From: Owenia fusiformis | Taxonomy: Eukaryota; Annelida; Polychaeta; Sabellida; Oweniidae | Reading direction: 5' to 3' | Assembly (NCBI GenBank): GCA_903813345.2 | Contig: CAIIXF020000008.1 | Coordinates: forward strand, 34,002,867-34,062,866 | Length of the DNA stretch: 60,000 bases | Shown here: one piece after another, positions 37,101-41,736 of the stretch | How the letters are laid out: each line of letters opens with the position of its first letter | Numbering within the stretch: the stretch's first letter is position 1 | Made by a program: the position numbers and the translations under genes | The notes under the pieces: model-generated | Told to the model about the DNA's origin: nothing | The model's database searches: none | What the model saw: only the letters and a program-made list of their open reading frames with translations

Positions 37101-37680
37101 ACTATTTTATCTGGCGGAGGGAAGGATCGAAAAATCATCAAGTGGGACTCTAGTTATAACAAGATTGGTTCTGCCGAGGTAGGGCTAAACTTTTGTTGTT
37201 ATTTTTCATTTGTTTTTAGATTTAATATCAGGACTGACTGTTGTCATTGAGTTGAAGTGACTCATTATTTATGTATATTCAGTGTCCGTGTTTCTGTTAT
37301 TCTGGGGGACTACAAAACTTTTAAAGCTATATCCTGATTCATTATGTAATAAGGGCAATAGCAGATAAATGGGGATTGATCAATGTAAAATGAAAATATG
37401 AAAATGACCATGCCACAATAATAATATCACAATCTCCTTGCTTGGGAACAAACATCTTTCTCTGGATAATCACAATTCCCTTCCTTGGAAAATAATTCCC
37501 TTGCTTGGAAAGAACAAAAGGCAAATCTTATTCATTTTGCTTGACTGTTTATAGCTTCCTGAACAGTATGGTCCTGTGCGTACACTGAGTCAAGGCAAGG
37601 GCAGTATGGTGCTAGTGGGAACCACACGTAACGCAATTCTCCAAGGCAGCATAGATTTTGAATTTCAACCCATAATTCAG
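4072..37680 (+). CDS. EML: Echinoderm microtubule-associated protein-like (EML) gene, exons 1-16, 3' end not in window
   Basis: Sixteen GT-AG exons join in frame to 616 codons: 4072-4183, 8212-8361, 14580-14808, 17949-18020, 19808-19948, 20986-21011, 23442-23568, 31896-32045, 32438-32510, 34443-34493, 35229-35330, 35820-35924, 36263-36397, 36602-36695, 37024-37178, 37555-37680. Order of domains: N-terminal coiled-coil trimerisation segment (about residues 46-83), Ser/Thr/basic linker (about 88-240), HELP motif (about 248-300, including MYLRGRPISLY and YGYRGRDCRSN), then WD/TAPE propeller blades (HTDDVKCLAVHPDKI, SVWDWQKGERG, TCGKGHLSYWTLDG, LSGGGKDRKIIKWD). EML proteins bind tubulin and microtubules in the cytoplasm. 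The start ATG at 4072 sits in a good context (acaaaATGG), and exon 1 joins exon 2 in phase. Exons for the second half of the tandem propeller are absent from 37681-60000. Introns 2 and 7 host antisense genes. EML1/2/3/4 orthology is not resolved. Confidence 0.93.
5436..5631. repeat. 28-bp minisatellite, 7 copies
   Basis: Seven near-perfect head-to-tail copies of ATTGCCTTATAAGAACATGT plus CCTTTTAT in EML intron 1. Variants are only single bases (TTTCC, GGCC, one T missing), so the array is young. Apart from this array, 4184-8211 shows nothing I can assign. Confidence 0.95.
8212..8361 (+). CDS. EML: EML exon 2: trimerisation coiled coil
   Basis: Acceptor ttttag|AT at 8210-8211, donor GAT|GTAAGT at 8362. 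It encodes the EML trimerisation domain: heptads through VSGLEKRVLQQEDEIICLKA, then ALSDCLRRL, very close to the vertebrate EML1/EML4 coiled coil. The ATG in frame at 8196 lies in the intron, before the acceptor. Confidence 0.92.
8762..10531 (-). CDS. ARSB: Arylsulfatase B-like (N-acetylgalactosamine-4-sulfatase family), intronless
   Basis: A single 589-codon open frame. It has a signal peptide (residues 1-19), metal ligands D35-D36 in LILADDLGWN, the sulfatase signature CTPTRSALLTG with Cys74 as the residue converted to formylglycine, then K128/H130 in GKWHLGF, H221, and D284/N285 in STDNGGP with K306 following. The family hydrolyses sulfate esters, typically of dermatan/chondroitin sulfate in lysosomes or secreted. 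Several N-glycosylation sequons are present (for example N263, N554, N583). It is longer than human ARSB (about 533 aa), mainly because of an acidic Asp/Asn-rich insert at about 421-490. It lies antisense in EML intron 2. The lack of coding introns may reflect retroposition; a 5'UTR exon edge is possible at 10569 (acceptor ttgtttcag on the minus strand). An ARSI/ARSJ-like assignment is possible. Confidence 0.93.
   Translation of the reverse strand: MMISTIFKLCCLLPWITAASEDKLNRPNIILILADDLGWNDVSFHGSNQIPTPNIDALAYSGIILNNYYVQPICTPTRSALLTGRYPIHTGLQHVVIRGAQPYGLALDETIIPQYLNPKGYKSHIVGKWHLGFCSWEYTPTYRGFHSHYGYFLGEEDYWDHTSWAEGGKLKGLDFRHNKELIKDALGEYSTELFTRETEAIINKHNTSEPLFMYLPHQAVHSGNTVTPLEAPKKYTDKLGNIQNKKRRLFGGVVSALDDSIGNVTRALHKRGMLNNTIIIFSTDNGGPANGFQGNVASNWPLRGTKTQLWEGGVRGAGFAWSPLFKKQGYVSEQLMHVSDWLPTILHAAGVDTDTTTEKPIDGVDQFDTLSNNEASNRKEILLNIDPLDNTSAIRIGDYKVISGELYNGKWSGWYPPYKLPYGDPNTDTLNSLGSNDHDKDNKDNEFVVNMQQHKDDMEQFSDNTLEVNDNIQTGREPNDLAAILAQYTNTPAREPSPVVVKCGPKPSNASTNCKPAIAPCLYNLAVDPCEYNNIADSHPDILKQLLAKIAMYNATMVAPRNKPEDPAGFPSKHDWAWVPWLNLTDIDN
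10532..10569 (-). other. Possible spliced 5'UTR segment of the ARSB-like gene
   Basis: Upstream of the ATG the minus strand reads gatttgtttcag|TATGAAGCC, a good acceptor 38 bases before the start codon. If used, the gene has at least one upstream noncoding exon and is not strictly intronless. No donor has been placed. Confidence 0.35.
11108..11311. mobile_element. MITE with about 29-bp terminal inverted repeats
   Basis: The left end TACAGGGTACGGTTAAGTTG runs on into CAAATGGAG. It is matched in reverse complement at 11284-11311 (CTCCATTTGCAACTT, then CTGTAGCCTGTA). There is no coding content. It sits upstream of the ARSB-like gene. Confidence 0.6.
11547..11980. mobile_element. Inverted-repeat element, family 1 copy A
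   Basis: Terminal repeats ATAACCCAGATGCGAGTAG (left) and, in reverse complement, ATTACCCAAATGCGAGTAG (right). A second copy about 410 bp long lies at 55833-56242, between UGT2 and UGT3, and aligns along its whole length. It is non-coding, so a MITE or a deleted DNA transposon. Confidence 0.7.
12126..12312. repeat. 15-bp minisatellite (CAGCTGTAGCCACAT), about 12 copies
   Basis: Tandem units alternate between CAGCTGTAGCCACAT and CAGCTGTAGCCATAC. Because 15 is divisible by 3 the minus strand reads as an open ATADV/ATAGM repeat, but this is a by-product of the array. Confidence 0.93.
13300..13490 (+). repeat. Dispersed intron repeat, family 2 copy
   Basis: Marked by AGAGTGAAATTAGCAAGAAA, then 'aataagcatgagcagacgg'. 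Related copies lie at about 33275-33425 and 34744-34830 (same strand) and, reverse-complemented, at about 3490-3710 and 15490-15660. All are in or next to EML introns. The type of element is unknown. Confidence 0.6.
14361..14470. repeat. Short degenerate tandem repeat (TAATGAATACCTCTCTCTG)
   Basis: Three to four imperfect copies of a roughly 30-35 bp unit just upstream of EML exon 3. Confidence 0.6.
14580..21011 (+). CDS. EML: EML exons 3-6: Ser/Thr-rich basic linker
   Basis: Exons 14580-14808, 17949-18020, 19808-19948 and the 26-nt microexon 20986-21011. Each has a clean acceptor and donor and keeps phase. The product is low complexity, rich in Ser, Thr, Pro and Arg (for example SPMMRSNPRKTSSRQS, TSLTGRYTSTPTRP, SPSLGSLSTRRPSF). 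This matches the basic linker between coiled coil and HELP that helps EMLs bind microtubules. These short phase-2 exons (17949, 19808) could be skipped symmetrically, giving length isoforms. Confidence 0.88.
15490..15660 (-). repeat. Dispersed intron repeat, family 2, inverted copy
   Basis: Contains tatattctattccttgctg, the reverse complement of the 'cagcaaggaataaaataaac' block of the copies at 13300 and 33275. It lies in EML intron 3 (14809-17948), otherwise apparently empty apart from the 20-bp array at 15821. Confidence 0.6.
15821..15972. repeat. 20-bp minisatellite with 40-bp higher-order period
   Basis: Units ACTTTAGGCAGAGAACCTAT and ACTTTAGGCAGATAGCCTAT alternate, about 7.6 units. The alternation shows expansion by dimers. 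Confidence 0.95.
18690..19016. repeat. Degenerate ACATGTGTAAATAAT repeat
   Basis: Many diverged copies of roughly 'aacatgtgtaaataattt' in EML intron 4. ACATGT makes each unit partly palindromic. Confidence 0.8.
19153..19243. mobile_element. 90-bp MITE with TTAAGGTAGGT ends
   Basis: TATTAAGGTAGGT at the left is mirrored by ACCTACCTTAATA at the right. TTAA at both junctions could be the target duplication. Non-coding. Confidence 0.5.
21290..21865. mobile_element. Foldback element, long inverted repeats, TTAA target duplication
   Basis: Flanked on both sides by TTAA (21286-21289 and 21866-21869). The ends AGGAATATTCCTTGCCA and, in reverse complement, AGGAATATTCCTTGCCAAAC begin arms of about 190 bp. 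The arms also share AGGAAGTGATGTCATC and ACTCTCAACTT with their complements. No transposase is seen. A TTAA target fits piggyBac or Kolobok-type DNA transposons; the ends differ from the piggyBac element at 46577. Confidence 0.75.
23442..23568 (+). CDS. EML: EML exon 7: HELP motif, first part
   Basis: Acceptor ttgttccag, donor GGGT|GTATCC. Encodes KMYLRGRPISLYAPSDLEDY and then PTEKLKLEWV, the conserved entry into the EML HELP/hydrophobic motif. The final two bases complete a Val codon with the exon 8.3 kb downstream at 31896. Confidence 0.92.
23754..23950 (+). repeat. Possible tRNA-derived SINE
   Basis: GTAGCTCAGTTCCTGG (23767-23782) resembles a tRNA A box. GGTGTAAATCCC, about 35 bases later, resembles a B box, and unrelated sequence follows. 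It does not fold into a full tRNA, so it is at most a SINE head. It lies in EML intron 7. Confidence 0.4.
24593..25300 (+). mobile_element. Inverted-repeat element A with GAACAAAGTTC core and internal subrepeats
   Basis: The left end ATCCCACCGAAC (24593-24604) is mirrored with one mismatch by GTTCAGTGGGAT (25266-25277). Next to the left end come CGAACAAAGTTCG and a CCGTCCGTC-type stretch. Four diverged subrepeats of about 150-160 bp follow, each with 'aactcaaatacc', 'ggttcaaattttatatg' and AAAATGGCGGCCATTTT. A related element lies at 30792-31490. The open frames inside are repeat translations. Non-autonomous; superfamily unknown. Confidence 0.75.
25314..25319 (-). terminator. Poly(A) signal AATAAA of the nested secreted-protein gene
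   Basis: AATAAA on the minus strand, about 46 bases after the TGA stop. Cleavage would fall at about 25285-25300, at the right border of inverted-repeat element A. Confidence 0.6.
25365..27542 (-). CDS. Two-exon gene for an unrecognised secreted 120-aa protein, nested in EML intron 7
   Basis: Exon 1 is 27473-27542: ATG in context agccATGG, encoding the hydrophobic MEGRHIIAALVCFTIIQTVI, a signal peptide, with donor GAAG|GTAAGA. Exon 2 is 25365-25657, with acceptor ctccaataag|GT and stop TGA at 25365-25367. The exons join in frame (70 + 293 = 363 nt). A TATA box (27591-27599) lies about 50 bp upstream of the ATG and an AATAAA (25314-25319) about 46 bp after the stop. The mature part is charged: KKR (32-34), a single Cys41 in LTCGRR, an acidic helix-like stretch WLEDLDEEIEEIAEW (55-69), then a basic tail ending in PMYVAPAERYTLP. 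I recognise no family. The 'AxEFL...RR...W' layout vaguely recalls small secreted proteins such as augurin, but I cannot show homology. KKR and GRR could be prohormone-convertase sites (inference). Confidence 0.72.
26460..26930 (+). repeat. Dispersed repeat, family 3 copy A
   Basis: Diverged alignment over about 400 bases with 50834-51240, sharing 'aaggcagaat', 'tattccttaca/ta', 'aaattctccaaaataataaa' and 'ctagatctgat'. This copy lies in the intron of the nested secreted-protein gene; the other lies within the piggyBac element. Confidence 0.6.
27591..27599 (-). promoter_or_regulatory. TATA box of the nested secreted-protein gene
   Basis: The minus strand reads TATAAAAGG, 49-57 bases upstream of the ATG at 27542. 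That leaves a 5'UTR of about 20-25 nt if transcription starts about 30 bases downstream. Confidence 0.65.
28617..28814. mobile_element. MITE with CAGGCTCGTAGC ends and ATATG duplication
   Basis: CAGGCTCGTAGC (28617-28628) is mirrored by GCTACGAGCCTG (28803-28814). ATATG flanks both sides (28612-28616, 28815-28819). G-runs near both ends and no coding capacity. Possibly hAT-like. Confidence 0.75.
28999..29886. mobile_element. Non-autonomous hAT-type element, 8-bp target duplication ACTCAGAC
   Basis: ACTCAGAC occurs at 28991-28998 and 29887-29894. The ends TAGTGGTGTCAA and, reverse-complemented, TAGAGGTGTCAA are typical of hAT transposons. Subterminal regions are packed with GGTTAACCGG palindromes. 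The interior has three tandem units of about 135-145 bp starting at TGACACTTGAAAAACAAACA (29461, 29595) and a diverged third at 29738. No transposase remains. Confidence 0.88.
30792..31490 (+). mobile_element. Inverted-repeat element B with GAACGAAGTTC core
   Basis: ATCCCATCGAAC (30792-30803) is the exact reverse complement of GTTCGATGGGAT (31454-31465). CGAACGAAGTTCG and CCGTCCGTCC follow the left end, and AAAATGGCCGCCATTTT-like palindromes recur inside. Past the right repeat, 'tggctacgctttggcgttgc' parallels element A (24593-25300), so the same family. Open frames inside are not genes. Confidence 0.75.
31896..32510 (+). CDS. EML: EML exons 8-9: HELP end and first blade
   Basis: Exons 31896-32045 and 32438-32510. 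They encode YGYRGRDCRSNLHLLPTGEI, then VVLYNVDEQMQRHYLGHTDD and CLAVHPDKITIATGQVAGHD, near-canonical EML sequence. The donor at 32046 is TG|GTGAGT; exon 9 ends on a codon boundary, AAG|GTATGA. Confidence 0.93.
33275..33430 (+). repeat. Dispersed intron repeat, family 2 copy
   Basis: Contains 'cagcaaggaataaaataaac' and 'aataagcatgagcagacgga', as in the copy at 13300-13490. It ends where the Tc1-like element begins at 33440. Confidence 0.6.
33440..34375 (+). mobile_element. Tc1/mariner-type element, internally deleted, TA target duplication
   Basis: Perfect 27-bp terminal inverted repeats beginning CACTGTTGCTCATAAATATG, each flanked by TA (33438-33439, 34376-34377). The element is about 936 bp, shorter than a full Tc1, and carries only the C-terminal part of a transposase. 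It lies in the EML intron between exons 9 and 10. Confidence 0.88.
33590..34063 (+). pseudogene. Tc1-like transposase, C-terminal remnant
   Basis: The plus strand reads FKLQHDEAYAPDSFIMQDF, then an in-frame stop (33830-33832), VPKSPDQALAEHMWDE, NLAELYTPLIE, another stop, and VRHIIDSRPRGMDTLIATLG. This parallels the DDE region of Tc1 transposases (LQHDNARPH, KSPDLNPIEHLWDELG, SMPRRCxAVIxAxGG). The Asn of LQHDN and PDLNPIE are substituted and the N-terminal DNA-binding half is missing, so it is dead. Confidence 0.8.
34443..34493 (+). CDS. EML: EML exon 10: 51-nt symmetrical insert exon
   Basis: Acceptor cttctag|AGA and donor TGG|GTAAGA bound exactly 17 codons (RKLRDQIDDFTEFPETW) in phase 0. 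The flanking exons would also join in frame without it (HDKKESK to PHIRIWDS), which resembles the vertebrate EML arrangement. It is therefore probably a cassette exon lengthening a propeller surface loop with charged residues. It starts 66 bp after the right end of a Tc1-like element. Confidence 0.7.
34508..34742. repeat. Degenerate TTGTAATCTTTTAAAATGG repeat
   Basis: About eight imperfect units of roughly 20 bp just after EML exon 10. A segment 'ttgacctgttttagttttatccctttgtattgcatgttgtgc' in two parts near 34559-34600 also occurs at 33163-33202. Confidence 0.7.
35229..35330 (+). CDS. EML: EML exon 11
   Basis: Acceptor attgcag, donor GCA|GTAAGT. Encodes PHIRIWDSVSLTTSHVIGIG, then EFDRAVCCVAFSKA, matching the EML blade 'PHVRVWDS...FSKA'. 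Its 3' two-thirds plus the donor is repeated twice more immediately downstream (see 35258-35551). Confidence 0.93.
35258..35551 (+). repeat. Tandem triplication of the 3' part of EML exon 11 with its donor
   Basis: Unit 1 (35258-35347) contains the real exon end and donor GTAAGT at 35331. Unit 2 has its donor at 35427 and an 8-base insertion that breaks the frame. Unit 3 has its donor at 35515 and still reads LTTSHVIGIGEFDRAVCCVA then FSKA with only silent changes. A fourth partial trace is at 35530-35551. Units 2 and 3 lack the first part of the exon and the acceptor. Confidence 0.9.
35820..37680 (+). CDS. EML: EML exons 12-16: first propeller, later blades
   Basis: Exons 35820-35924, 36263-36397, 36602-36695, 37024-37178 and 37555-37680 encode NEHVLSVWDWQKGERGQK, EFHPYERNQIITCGKG, LGFSESGDLITGDSNGNIFI, AHEGGIFSLLVMKDGTILSG and EQYGPVRTLSQGKGSMVLVG. 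All are collinear with vertebrate EMLs. Exon 16 ends phase 0 at CAG|GTAAGA. The next conserved segment expected (GHT-D/E-ELWGLA type) is not found downstream in this window. Confidence 0.93.
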
Positions 37681-38482
37681 GTAAGATCGCATTTATATTT
37701 GTCAAATCTACTTAGTTGCTGTATGCACACATCTGTTGAGAATACACAGTCATGTGAAATATAGGGAACTGTATAACGTGTTTTACAGTTCTGTGAAAAT
37801 GGTACATTCGGTAGTTTAGACTCGATGATGGTGTTTTACCGAGTAGATGATACCATATTTTAGCGTGAATATTAACTTAGTAAAGGCATTGAACAAAATA
37901 GCAAGGATTGGGTATAGTTTGCCCAAAAAATTGGCCTTTGTAAAAATGTAGGTGTAGATCATTTTTCGAGAAAATTATATTTTGAAGATAGGAAGTAATT
38001 TTTCTTGACTAACCACAGTTGTGAGCTTTCTCATGTCATACACTCTTTAAGGGTGGGTCTGGTTGCCCTCGGGTCAGGGTTCCTCTAGGCGAGCCAAATT
38101 GGTTCAGGCCACATATTGGGACATACATACTACACATACTATAATGTACCATTTTGATAATTGAAAATACATTAATCAGTTAGTTGAAAACAGAGATCAC
38201 AGTACAGTATTTTGGAAAATGTTCACAGTCTATTTAAGATAACTAATATGATTATGAATTTTATTTGATGTTATAAAATGATCATACTGGTAGAAGACTT
38301 ATAACTATTAATATACATTTCTAATATATATTTATTTATCTATATATTCATTTAAATGTTGGTAAAAATAGGTCAATTTCTTAGCTACACTTTATTTTCA
38401 ATGTTACATCAATGTTACACTAATCCTTTGGTTCAGATTTGTTAATGTTTATTGAAAATAGTCATATGTTATTTGTGGAACT
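37681..38482. other. Stretch between EML exon 16 and the UGT1 stop codon
   Basis: No further EML exon is visible. AATAAA on the minus strand at 38391-38396 (plus strand TTTATT), about 87 bases beyond the UGT1 stop, is a plausible UGT1 poly(A) signal. Otherwise featureless. Confidence 0.6.
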
Positions 38483-41178
38483 CTAGTCCTCCTTAAATTT
38501 ACCAAAGCAGTATGTCCATAATCTTCTGAAGAGAAAGCCAAGTACTAACTTCGCTATGAATAAAACCAGAAGTATTCCCAGAGTTATTGAAGCAAAAATG
38601 TCAACCATCCACAATTTCCACAGAGGCATGTCTACTGTGATTGGCCTCAAGTGGTCTGAGCCAAAATCCACAACATGTTTTATTGCAGCTACAGCACGTT
38701 TACGAGGATTTTCCTGAGATTTGAAAATCCTAGATGCTTTTTTAATCCTCTTTGTATAGTCAGGATTGCTTATGATTTCATTAATGTTGTTTTTGAGTTC
38801 ATCTGCTGTAAAGTGAAGTAGATCCATGTGGATACCATATCCTTTATAATGCATTCTCATGCTGTTATAGTGCTGATCTCCAAAAAAGGGCATGCCAAGC
38901 ATAGGTATCCCATGCTGCAATGCTTCAAATTGACCATTATTGCCGCAATGAGTGATAAAAAGTTTAGCTTTTGCGTTTGCCAGAAGATCATTCTGTGGAA
39001 GCCATTTTGCAATCATTACATTATTAGGGAGTGTCATTGTGTTATTTCCAGGATATCTCCAGATAATACCATACTTTATGTTCCCAAAAGCTTTAATCAT
39101 TTTCTCAGCAATGTCATCATCAATTGAATTTACAATAGACCCAAATGATACAATTATGAATCCGCTTGATTTTGAAATAAAATTTTCAAACTGTTTTGGG
39201 AGTGGTTTGGCAGGTTGAATTGTTAAGCCTCCCACATCGACAATATTTGACAATTTTGGGCGCTGATAATCCATCAAGGGATCTGTGTTTATTAGAAAAC
39301 ATGCTGACATTTTTATCAAATCTGGAATGATGCTAATAGGAGGTCTTTCTGGGACAATTAGTCTAACTAAAGAGTCATCAGTTGATTGAAATGCAGTTTT
39401 AACCACATGACCGAGCATCAGAGTTTTTATAAAGTTCATTATTCTTTGATCAAGGGTCATCTGTTCAGTATAGGGTGTAAGTTTATCAGGAATAAATGAA
39501 GGAAGTGCAGGAGTCCCCATAAACTCAGCTATGTACTGGGTGGATAGTGTGCAAAATGTTATATTTAATTTATATGGAATAATGAAAATATGAGATGCAG
39601 GAGGGAACACATCAACTAATGCAATGTCATAATTATCTTCTTTCAATTTCACAAATACTTTTTCATCTTCTAGAAATGGCACTATGTTTTCAAACATTAC
39701 TTTTCCAACATTGATAAAAATTTGATGTTGAGAATTCTTTTCACCCTTTGCACCTAAGGCCACATCTGACAGTTTTTCTGGTGTCATCTTTGATTTCCAG
39801 TAATATATCTGTGATCCTGCCTCTTTCATACCTTTTGGTATTTTATCCTTTAAGTATGGTTCTGCAACTAACCCAATCTGTAAAAAAACAATTTCAATTT
39901 TAATAATTCAAAATTACAACCAATAGCTTCATTTTTACATTTTTGCATACATAGAGATGTTTATTTAGATTGTTTATGGTGCCTTTATGATTCTATTGAG
40001 ATGGGAACAGTAATCCATTGTAGTCATAATATTACACATTCATGTTCAAGTTCTTCCAAATACTATAAGTTATTGAATGATTTGAAGTGCAACACAGGAT
40101 ATATTCTGCTCGAGAAATTCCGTATTGGAATGAGATGAAGTCGAGTGCCAATACAGAAAATCGAGACAGAATATATCCTGTATTGCACTTCAAATCATTC
40201 AATAACGTTTTTATCGTGTGATCTTCCGTATTGCTACTGAGATTGTCCCCTCCGTACCATCATTTTCTGTATTGCGACGGAGATGATCAACGGGGACAAT
40301 CTCAGTAGCAATGCAAATTGGTACAGCACAAGAACTGACCAATCAGAAGGCTTCATTTTACAGATCATACAATAAATTTATTTACTTAACCTTTCTATTA
40401 TATTATGATGGTCTACTTCTTGAAATACATTATACAAATACAAATCACCTCAAAGATAAGAATTACATTATACACTGTACTGTCAAATACAAACCACCTC
40501 AAAGATAAGAGTTACATTATACTGTCAAGGCGTTCATTAGACTTTGAACATTTCATTGATTGAGACCACACATTGTAACAACAAAAAGTACTTAGATAAT
40601 GCAGAAATAAAGAAATACATATTTTACAGTTCACCTTATTGCAGACAAGAATCCATTTGTGGTAAAAAGGTATTATATATACACAATTTTAAAAAGGTTC
40701 TACATACCTCATGTCCCTGGGCAAGAAATTCCTCCCCTACTGCCGTGAAATAGGAGAGATGGCTTCCCCCAGCTGGGGCAGGGATGAGAAGAACCTTCAT
40801 GCCTGACCCCCAGGGGATCAGGCCCAGGAGAAACACCAACCCCAGCCACATCCTGTAATTGTGTTTACAGTGTAACAGCCATTTGTTTCAAAATAACCAA
40901 TTAATTTTTTGCATAAGTAAATTTTCTTTACTGTTCAGTGCAGCACCTCATCATTTCAAAATACATATAACAAGTCATTTCCAGATTTTGAGTTTTGGAA
41001 ATAAAATTTTGGAAATAAAACACCAGACATTTCCAGAAATCTGTTATGCTTATGAAGATAACTAAAAAAAAAGTAATTACTTCTAATTTTATTTAAAATT
41101 GTTTCGTTCAATATGTAACTTCAAAATGTTTCAAAACAATTATTTAAAAAATATTTACCAGGAATTCCCTTTTGCCAT
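38483..41178 (-). CDS. UGT: UDP-glycosyltransferase copy 1 (UGT1), intact, three coding exons
   Basis: Exons: 41159-41178 (20 nt, MAKGNSW), 40708-40852, 38483-39877. All junctions are GT-AG and in frame, 519 aa. A hydrophobic signal peptide (about 1-24) precedes MKVLLIPAPAGGSHLSYF, with the candidate catalytic His38. The partner Asp144 lies in DIALVDVFPP. The UGT signature starts WLPQNDLLANAKAKLFITHC (about 347-390) and ends FFGDQ. A single C-terminal membrane helix (about 474-506) and a KxKxx ER-retrieval tail, KFKED, follow. Such enzymes transfer sugar from UDP-sugars to small lipophilic substrates in the ER lumen. The signature has HCGNNG where most animal UGTs have HGG. The start is chosen upstream of MWLGL because the 20-nt exon and its frame are conserved in UGT2. 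Confidence 0.9.
40069..40206. repeat. Large imperfect palindrome in the UGT1 intron
   Basis: The left arm TTATTGAATGATTTGAAGTG, continuing through ACACAGGATATATTCTG, is mirrored by the right arm ending CACTTCAAATCATTCAATAA. The arms are about 45 bp around a 50-bp loop. A second inverted pair, ATTGCTACTGAGATTGTCCC and GGGACAATCTCAGTAGCAAT, lies just beyond at about 40230-40315. Probably a foldback MITE. Confidence 0.8.
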
Positions 41179-41736
41179 ATTTTGTTTCTGTCCTAAAATC
41201 AAAGTGTTCCACGTAGAAGTATGCTGCTATGTGTTTATGTTCAATATGATATAAACAATTCTATGATTGTAGACCACTTGTCCCATTTAAAGTAGACTTA
41301 CCCATGTCCAAAACGAGAGTTGCAAGATAAGAACCACTACGAAATAACATTAAGGACAAAATAGTCACCTTGATTAATGAAGAAATATCAGAAATTCAGA
41401 TGTGTGTTCAAATTTAAGGTTAATATCTGTTGTAGTCATGGGTTGTTTTTCTAAATTTTATCAACTAGAGGCAAAAAATATTGCATGTCATTTTTTGTTG
41501 AATTCTCTGTTATCGATTTACACTGATAGCAACAACATAATAAGCAAATGATATCTGTTAAAGCTTTTAGCTCATCATACTTACACTGTATACCATGCTG
41601 TCCATGTTGTTGGTATTATGCTGTCATATTGATTTTAATTTCAAGTAGCATTTTGTTCTCTCATGCCTTGGGTGATTTGAAAGAATACTACAACTGTACA
41701 TACATTTTGCAAATAAAACTATATTACATATTATTA

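Noticed and set aside
38828-39218. Plus-strand open frames within UGT1 (and equivalents at 45374-45989)
   Set aside because: Antisense shadows of the conserved UGT coding exon, repeated in each paralogue for that reason.
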